From Chloroflexi bacterium UBA4730 (GTDB lineage: Bacteria; Chloroflexota; Limnocylindria; P2-11E), in contig DHJC01000058.1 of the NCBI GenBank assembly GCA_002404155.1, forward strand, positions 13,684 to 77,683: a DNA stretch of 64,000 bases, in the 5' to 3' direction. Of this stretch, positions 59,974-64,000 are shown in pieces. Every line of letters begins with the position of its first letter. Within the stretch, counting starts at the first letter, position 1. Below the pieces are notes generated by a model. It made no database searches. It saw only the letters and a program-made list of their open reading frames with translations, and had not been told where the DNA came from. The position numbers and the translations under genes are program-made.

Positions 59974-60276
59974 GTGCCGCAGACCCGACCCGCATTCCCG
60001 CAGGAGTTCCGCGCCAACGCCGTCCGTCTGTTGCGTTCCTCCGGCAAGTCGAAGCGCGAGCTCGCCAGAGAGCTCGGCTGCTCGGCCAACTCGCTGCGCG
60101 AGTGGGCCAAACGGACTGACCTCGACAGCGGCCGCCGCACCGACGGCCTGACCAGCGAGGAGCGCGAGGAGTTCGGAAAGCTCCGCCGCCAGGTGAAGGT
60201 GCTCGAGGAAGAGCGAGCCATCCTCCTAAAAGCCGCGGCCTTCTTCGCCACGGAGACAACTGGGCGGACCCGCTAG
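59974..60276 (+). CDS. IS3-family transposase OrfA
   Basis: This 100-residue HTH protein from GTG 59974 (AAGGAG 5' of it) reads QEFRANAVRLLRSSGKSKRE, LARELGCSANSLREWAKRTD, with a leucine-zipper-like helix (LRRQVKVLEEERAILLKAAA) at the end. It binds the IS ends. It stops at 60276, 3 bp before the apparent orfB start; CTAAAAG near 60226 could allow a -1 frameshift that makes the OrfAB fusion. Confidence 0.88.
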   Translation: MPQTRPAFPQEFRANAVRLLRSSGKSKRELARELGCSANSLREWAKRTDLDSGRRTDGLTSEEREEFGKLRRQVKVLEEERAILLKAAAFFATETTGRTR

Positions 60277-60278
60277 CG

Positions 60279-61160
60279 GTGTTCCGGTTCATGCAGCGAG
60301 AGAGGGCCACCCACCACATCGCCGCCATGGCGCGCACCCTCGGCGTCTCGCCGAGCGGCTTCTATGCCCAGCGGACCAGACCCAAGTCGCTGCGGGCCCT
60401 GGAGAACGAGGTCCTCGCGGCGATGATCGGCCGCATCCACGCCGACAGCCGCGGCACGTACGGCACGCCGCGGGTCCAGGCCGAGCTGCGGATCGCCTCC
60501 GGCATCGGCATCAGCCGCAAGCGGATCGCCCGGATCATGCGCCAGGAGGGCCTCCAGGGGGTCTCGCGACGTCGCGGCATCCACACCACCATCCGCGATG
60601 CGGCGGCGGTGGCGGCACCCGATCTGGTCGACCGCGACTTCGGCGCAACCTCTCCGAACCAGCTGTGGGTCGCGGACATCACGTCCATCGCGACCGGGGA
60701 AGGATTCCTCTACCTCGCCTTCGTGCTCGACGCCTGCAGCCGCCGCGTCGCCGGCTGGGCGATGCGCACGACGCTCGAGACCGAGATCGTCACCAGTGCG
60801 CTCGACATGGCGCTCGCGCGCACGCGTCCCGCGCCCGGCCTGGTCCATCACAGCGACCACGGCTCGCAGTACACCAGCTTCGCCTTCGGCCGCCGCCTGC
60901 AGGAGGCCGGGATCACGCCCTCGATGGGCTCGGTCGGCGACTGTTTCGACAACGCGATGGCCGAGAGCTTCAACGCGACGCTCGAGTGCGAGCTGCTCGA
61001 CCGCGAAACCTTCCGCACGCGCGAAGAGGCGCGGACCAAAGTGTTCGACTTCATCGAGACCTTCTACAACCCGCGGCGCCGGCATTCCGCCCTGGACTAC
61101 GCCTCACCGATGGAGTACGAAAGGAGGTGCCAGGAGACGGTCAGCGCGCCAAGCGTTTAA
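60279..61160 (+). CDS. IS3-family transposase OrfB (DDE)
   Basis: The 293-residue protein has the HTH_21 segment (GTYGTPRVQAELR, ISRKRIARIMRQEGLQG) and the rve integrase core. Asp is in LWVADITSIATGEG, Asp in LVHHSDHGSQYTS, and Glu in AMAESFNATLECELL (DDE triad). The C-terminal FIETFYNPRRRHSALDYASP is typical. It cuts and joins IS ends. The translation start may lie upstream through frameshifting from orfA; the GTG at 60279 is the first in-frame start. Confidence 0.9.
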   Translation: MFRFMQRERATHHIAAMARTLGVSPSGFYAQRTRPKSLRALENEVLAAMIGRIHADSRGTYGTPRVQAELRIASGIGISRKRIARIMRQEGLQGVSRRRGIHTTIRDAAAVAAPDLVDRDFGATSPNQLWVADITSIATGEGFLYLAFVLDACSRRVAGWAMRTTLETEIVTSALDMALARTRPAPGLVHHSDHGSQYTSFAFGRRLQEAGITPSMGSVGDCFDNAMAESFNATLECELLDRETFRTREEARTKVFDFIETFYNPRRRHSALDYASPMEYERRCQETVSAPSV

Positions 61161-61186
61161 CTCTCCACGGAAACGGGGCAACCCCA

Positions 61187-61477
61187 ATCTGCTCGCCGGC
61201 GCGCGTGGGGATCAGCGCCGGAGCGATGACGGCGCAGTCGACCCCGAGCGAGGTGAAGGTCCGCTGCAGCCCGTACCCAGTGGGCCCCGCCTCATGGCAG
61301 ACCCGGACGTGCTGCGGATCTGTCCAGTGGCGGACGAGCGTGCGCACCGCCTCAGGGGTATTGGCGATCTGGTCCTGGTCCGGGGAGCTGCGCGCCGGGG
61401 CGAAAGAGTGCGACGCTGATGCTGTCCTGGTGCACGTCGAGACCGACGAACGTGGTGGGCGCGATACTGGTCTGCAC
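61187..61477 (-). pseudogene. IS110-family transposase, N-terminal part (left of IS3 insertion)
   Basis: The frame from GTG 61475-61477 reads TTFVGLDVHQDSISVALFRP, the DEDD_Tnp_IS110 N-terminus, then stops because of an indel. Removing one base from the four-G run at 61382-61385 joins it to DQIANTPEAVRTLVRHWTD, HEAGPTGYGLQRTFTSLGVD and LIPTRAGEQ. The catalytic Asp (GLDVH) is present. It ends at the ATC target of the IS3 element and continues at 59906. The two parts together form one dead transposase of the usual IS110 size. Confidence 0.75.
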
Positions 61478-61615
61478 GGCCGGTGTCCTCCGTATGTGGC
61501 AATCTCCGCGCGCCAGCGCGGTCAATCCACGAGGTTACGCAGGCGCCGGCCGCTCCATACTCGCTAGCTCGGGGCGATGCGTTCGGCGAGGGCGTGATCT
61601 GACGACGCTGATCGG

Positions 61616-61765
61616 TCAGCCGAGCTTCGGGAAAGCGTCGAGCGCGTGCCTGAGGTAGCCGAAGCCGATGAAGCCCAGGACGCTCAGGCAGACGAGGAAC
61701 GCGAACAGCCAGAGGAGAAACGTGAGCCGTTGAACGCGGTTGTTGTCGTCCCGTACCTCACGCAC
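61616..61765 (-). CDS. small single-pass membrane protein, 49 aa
   Basis: From GTG 61763-61765 the product reads VREVRDDNNRVQRL, followed by a long hydrophobic stretch (TFLLWLFAFLVCLSVLGFIG) and a short tail. It is 49 residues with one membrane helix and could be a small holin-like or toxin-like peptide, but no family is recognised. Confidence 0.45.
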   Translation of the reverse strand: MREVRDDNNRVQRLTFLLWLFAFLVCLSVLGFIGFGYLRHALDAFPKLG

Positions 61766-62054
61766 GCCGAAACTCTACCGAGAAGGACGCCCCGGCCATA
61801 TCACTTAAGAAACTGAAGACCCGCCTCTCCTGGTTCGAGGGCAGTCTTCGCGCCCACGTGGCGGCGCTCCTGCGAGCCCGCTGGCCCGCCGTGCAGATCA
61901 TCGCCGCGGGGATCGGGGCGGGGCGCCACGTCGACGGCCGCACACCGGCCGCACGACTCGCCGCGGATCAGCTCAGCATCTGACGGCCTCCCCGTATCCT
62001 TGACCACCGGACAAGGTAGTCATATCCTTGACGTGCGACAAGGAGGAGCGCAGA
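61766..62054. other. 289-bp intergenic region with possible plus-strand remnant
   Basis: No full gene is supported. A plus-strand frame ending at 61981-61983 reads LKKLKTRLSWFEGSLRAHVA and PAVQIIAAGIGAGRHVDG without an identifiable start codon. The run GAAG(A/G)CCCGCCTCTCCTGG near 61817 has a near copy at 53076, one more repeat shared between units A and B. Confidence 0.35.
61998..62043 (+). promoter_or_regulatory. two tandem CCTTG-CAAGG palindromes (operator-like)
   Basis: CCTTG-N9-CAAGG is at 61998-62002/62012-62016 and CCTTG-N8-CAAGG at 62026-62030/62039-62043. Both are preceded by (T)AT. The second overlaps the ribosome binding site of the HicA-like gene (AAGGAGG, 62040-62046). This looks like an operator where the encoded HTH antitoxin-like protein could repress its own operon. 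Confidence 0.6.
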
Positions 62055-62261
62055 GTGAGCAGCGACTGGAAGCGGGTCCTAGAGGCGGCGGCGGAACAAG
62101 GCTGGACCTCGCGCCCCACGAAGGACGGGGTGATGCTCCTCGCGCCGAACGGAACTGGCAAGGTCTCGGTCCACGGCACTCCGAGCGACTGGCGCGCGCT
62201 TCGGAACACGATTAGCGACCTGCGCCGGGAGGGCGGCTTCGAATGGCCGCCGCGGAAGTAG
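62055..62261 (+). CDS. HicA-like small protein (putative toxin)
   Basis: From GTG 62055 (behind AAGGAGG) the 68-residue protein reads DWKRVLEAAAEQGWTSRPTK and VSVHGTPSDWRALRNTISDL. It resembles the dsRBD-like fold of HicA/YcfA toxins, although the usual catalytic His is at a different position. It ends 11 bp before the HTH gene. Pairing with the downstream gene suggests a toxin-antitoxin system; activity is not proven. Confidence 0.5.
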   Translation: MSSDWKRVLEAAAEQGWTSRPTKDGVMLLAPNGTGKVSVHGTPSDWRALRNTISDLRREGGFEWPPRK

Positions 62262-62272
62262 TGGGAGGCGAC

Positions 62273-62827
62273 ATGGACAAGCGCTGGTACACCGTCTCGG
62301 CCTCGACCGGGCCGCTGGACACGTTCGCCGACAACGTGGTGGAGCAGCTCGGCGCGGCGCTGACGCGCAGCGTCTACCTCTCCGGCACCGTCGCTTCAGG
62401 AGACTCGCTCACCCGCCGCCTCTCGATGCGCGGATCCGTCGAAGCGCCCCACGTGCAGCGCGCGACCACGGATGGGATCTCGGACGTTTACCGCGCCTTC
62501 CGCGCGATCGGTATCCCGCCGCGGGTCGTCGACTTCCGCGTGCTCGAGGATCTCGCCGAGGATGAGTTCGCGGCGGCGCGTGACGACGTCGTCGGGACGC
62601 CCCAGGTCGCCGATCGGCTCGGAATCTCCCGCCAGCGGGTCGCGCAGCTCGTCGCGCAGCAGGGCCGCTTCCCCACCCCGATCGCGACCGTGCGCGGCAC
62701 GCACGTCTGGGAGTGGGGCGACATCGCTGACTGGATCGCCGCCGGCGCGCGCGACATGCGGCGCAAGGCTGCGGTCGAGGAACCCGTCGCGGCTCATCGC
62801 GCGGCCGCGAAGCGCAGGACCGCCTAG
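62273..62827 (+). CDS. HTH protein with HicB-like N-terminus (putative antitoxin/repressor)
   Basis: ATG 62273 follows GGGAGGCGAC. The 184-residue protein has an N-terminal alpha/beta part (YTVSASTGPLDTFADNVVEQ) and a central MerR-like helix-turn-helix (TPQVADRLGISRQRVAQLVA, GRFPTPIATVRGTHVWEWGD). A basic tail follows. Its order after the small HicA-like gene and the upstream palindromes fits an autoregulating antitoxin. A role as element transcription factor cannot be excluded. Confidence 0.55.
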   Translation: MDKRWYTVSASTGPLDTFADNVVEQLGAALTRSVYLSGTVASGDSLTRRLSMRGSVEAPHVQRATTDGISDVYRAFRAIGIPPRVVDFRVLEDLAEDEFAAARDDVVGTPQVADRLGISRQRVAQLVAQQGRFPTPIATVRGTHVWEWGDIADWIAAGARDMRRKAAVEEPVAAHRAAAKRRTA

Positions 62828-62928
62828 CCCGTTCACGCGCTGACCTCGAGCCACCGCGCGCTCGCCGGCGTCAAAGGGATCGTCCCCGTCGGGATCCACT
62901 GGCGACGCTATCGCGCGTGGTGCTTCGC

Positions 62929-63114
62929 TCAATGCGACTGCGGCGCCTGCGGTCTTGCGACGCCCACCGTTCCGGTGCCATTCACCTGGCCGTCAGCATC
63001 GAAATACACGGTCAACGATGGGCCGTCGGGTCCGAGACTGAGATCGACGGTTGTGGGATCGATGCCATGCTCACGCAGCTTTCGCACCGCGACGTCTCGC
63101 CATCCGCGGCCCAT
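62929..63114 (-). CDS. small hypothetical protein, 61 aa
   Basis: From ATG 63112-63114 the protein reads RDVAVRKLREHGIDPTTVDL, PDGPSLTVYFDADGQVNGTG, then a Pro/Gln/His tail. The strand pattern (DLSLGPDGPSLTVYFDADG) is coding-like. It is convergent with the HTH gene. No family is recognised. Confidence 0.45.
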   Translation of the reverse strand: MGRGWRDVAVRKLREHGIDPTTVDLSLGPDGPSLTVYFDADGQVNGTGTVGVARPQAPQSH

Positions 63115-63192
63115 CGTGATCGTGATCGTCCGCTCGTGCCGTCGGCAGCAACAAGTAACGACTCAGCTCGTCTCGAGTTAGGCCCAAACCTT

Positions 63193-63223
63193 GTAGGAGG
63201 AGGGGGAATCCCCCTCCTCCTAC
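63193..63223. repeat. 31-nt near-perfect palindrome
   Basis: Arms GTAGGAGGAGGGGG and CCCCCTCCTCCTAC pair over all 14 positions around AAT. No U-run follows. It lies between the minus-strand 61-aa gene and the unit C boundary and could be a strong terminator or a structural site. Confidence 0.75.
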
Positions 63224-63240
63224 TTGCGTTGCGGCGCGAC

Positions 63241-63271
63241 GCCGGCGAGAAAGCGCCGGCGGCTCCGTGTC
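63241..63271. repeat. hairpin at the right end of unit B
   Basis: Arms GCCGGCG/CGCCGGC with loop AGAAAG. The block CGCCGGCGGCTCCGTGTC (63254-63271) is identical to 55001-55018 at the right end of unit A, and in both places it precedes an attachment-like repeat. Confidence 0.6.
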
Positions 63272-63337
63272 TACGCCGCGCGCCTGGGCCACCCGCGGTG
63301 CATGACGAGCCTACGTAGTCCAGTTGTGCGTCCGGCA

Positions 63338-63350
63338 CCCACCAACCCTC
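63338..63350 (+). repeat. attachment-like repeat, copy 3 (unit B/C junction)
   Basis: CCCACCAACCCTC differs from the tRNA-Arg end (CCCACCAGCCCCTC) by one substitution and one missing base. It lies at the end of a third serine-recombinase remnant, as in the other two copies. Confidence 0.5.
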
Positions 63351-63606
63351 ACCGCCGACGCCTCAGGTGGTAAACCGCCACCGCGCAATGCGGTCTCGAG
63401 GTACTCGAGCCATCCGGGCCCGGAGCGGCCGACACGTGGCTCCCTCCATCCAGCTCGACCGCCGAGAAGATCGTGTCGAGGACACGACGCTTCTGGCCAG
63501 CAAACATTTCCGGCCAGTCGTCCACGAGCGTCTGGACCTGATTGCCCGCGACCACCACTGGCGCGACCTTGACGTCCGCAAATTCAGCGAGCCCGCGAAC
63601 GGTCAA
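63349..63606 (-). pseudogene. serine recombinase C-terminal remnant (unit C)
   Basis: The frame reads DVKVAPVVVAGNQVQTLVDD, then WPEMFAGQKRRVLDTIFSAV and ELDGGSHVS, almost the same as the C-terminus of the unit A recombinase (DVKVAPVIVAGDQIRTLVDD...RRVLDTIFSAVELDGG). About 65 residues remain of a protein of about 500. The frame then runs into the attachment-like repeat. It shows that a third related integrase once stood here. Confidence 0.7.
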
Positions 63607-63644
63607 ACGATTGATCCCGGCTCGACCGGACTCAGGCGGGACGA

Positions 63645-63938
63645 CTACAGGGCGCCTTGTACGTCATGGTCTCGGAGCGGCACGCGGCGCCCCCCGGCGC
63701 GGCTCCGCGCTGACTGCCCGATGTGACACGGACAGAGGCATTGGGTCTGAGCCGCCTCAGACCCAAATGCACAACTGGTGCAGGTGATGGTCATCGCTCC
63801 ATATCGCCTTTCGATTGCGACGCCAGCCGCTTCGAAGAGCCGCACGTAGTCCGCCTTGTCTTGGCCGGTCAGAGTCTTGAGTGTTGGGTGCTCTTGGTTG
63901 GCACAAAGGTGCTTGCTCACGGCATTCACAGCGTCCAT
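63645..63938 (-). CDS. small hypothetical protein with a Cys-rich centre, 97 aa
   Basis: The protein has an N-terminal helix with a conserved-looking Leu/Lys pattern (HLCANQEHPTLKTLTGQDKA) and a Cys cluster (ITCTSCAFGSEAAQTQCLCPC) that could bind zinc. The last 25 residues are Arg-rich and may be altered because the remnant boundary is near. It is upstream of the recombinase remnant on the same strand, as element cargo would be. Confidence 0.45.
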   Translation of the reverse strand: MDAVNAVSKHLCANQEHPTLKTLTGQDKADYVRLFEAAGVAIERRYGAMTITCTSCAFGSEAAQTQCLCPCHIGQSARSRAGGRRVPLRDHDVQGAL

Positions 63939-64000
63939 TGCACTCCGGGACGCCTGCGCGTCATCACTCGCTTAGGGGGTTACCGACAGGACATCGTTTC

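Larger units (their letters stand above)
59907..61186 (+). mobile_element. IS3-family insertion sequence, 1280 bp
   Basis: The ends are imperfect inverted repeats: left TGAAGTTGCCCCGATTCCGT and right (reverse complement) TGGGGTTGCCCCGTTTCCGT. A 3-bp target duplication ATC lies on both sides (59904-59906 and 61187-61189). It carries orfA and orfB of an IS3 transposase. It interrupts an IS110 transposase gene; joining the two flanks at ATC restores the IS110 frame (AGEQ-IKTDRRDA). This proves insertion after the IS110. Confidence 0.88.

Noticed and set aside
1..64000. CRISPR array
   Set aside because: No regularly spaced repeats of 24-40 bp were seen, and no cas gene is present.

Overview
This is a GC-rich bacterial window with many GTG starts and densely packed operons whose stop and start codons overlap (ATGA/GTGA). 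The DUF951 gene beside paired DUF881 genes, the ECF sigma/DUF5667 pair and the unusual complex I gene set suggest a Chloroflexota-type organism, possibly an uncultivated soil or freshwater lineage. This is an inference from gene content only. It has three zones: a left accessory region (1-24441), a conserved chromosomal block (24442-47005), and a right accessory region (about 47360-64000).

Left region. It ends with a tyrosine integrase (23382-24377) that stops 64 bp from the 3' end of a tRNA-Val(GAC) gene, the usual geometry of a tRNA-integrated element. Behind the integrase lie an excisionase-like protein and a tightly coupled replication-type operon (19813-22935) with a zinc-finger protein, a winged-helix protein and a TOPRIM primase. 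Next is a complete type I restriction-modification system (hsdM, hsdS, hsdR), an XRE regulator, and an EVE-domain/PD-(D/E)XK protein that looks like a modification-dependent nuclease. Further left are phage-type small proteins, a serine resolvase, three lipoproteins, an AlbA_2 protein, an HNH protein and a truncated UvrD helicase. Several genes here are frameshifted.

Central block. Nearly everything is on the minus strand and intact. It holds a peptide-modification cluster (three transglutaminases, an alpha-E protein, a circularly permuted ATP-grasp ligase); a SnoaL-like protein; a MidA-type methyltransferase; a tyrosine phosphatase; and a divergent complex I operon. That operon has nuoB, nuoD, a NuoI-NuoE fusion lacking the NuoE cluster ligands, nuoF and an 804-aa NuoG/GltD/ferredoxin fusion. 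nuoC is absent between nuoB and nuoD. Then come an inositol monophosphatase, PhoD, a heterodimeric ABC exporter, an MFS transporter, DUF951 and two DUF881 proteins.

Right region. It starts at tRNA-Arg(CCT). I read it as a tandem stack of decayed integrative elements. Short copies of the tRNA 3' end lie at 47522, 55084 and 63338, each beside the 3' end of a large serine recombinase gene or remnant. One recombinase has a single in-frame TGA, the second has internal and N-terminal deletions, and the third is only a C-terminal scrap. The first unit carries an HK97-type capsid fragment, a prohead protease and a tape-measure scrap. The second holds an ECF sigma factor with a DUF5667 partner, a LuxR-type regulator, an IS110 element split by an IS3 element with a 3-bp target duplication, and a HicA-like/HTH pair preceded by two palindromic operator-like sites. 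No CRISPR array or rRNA gene was seen.
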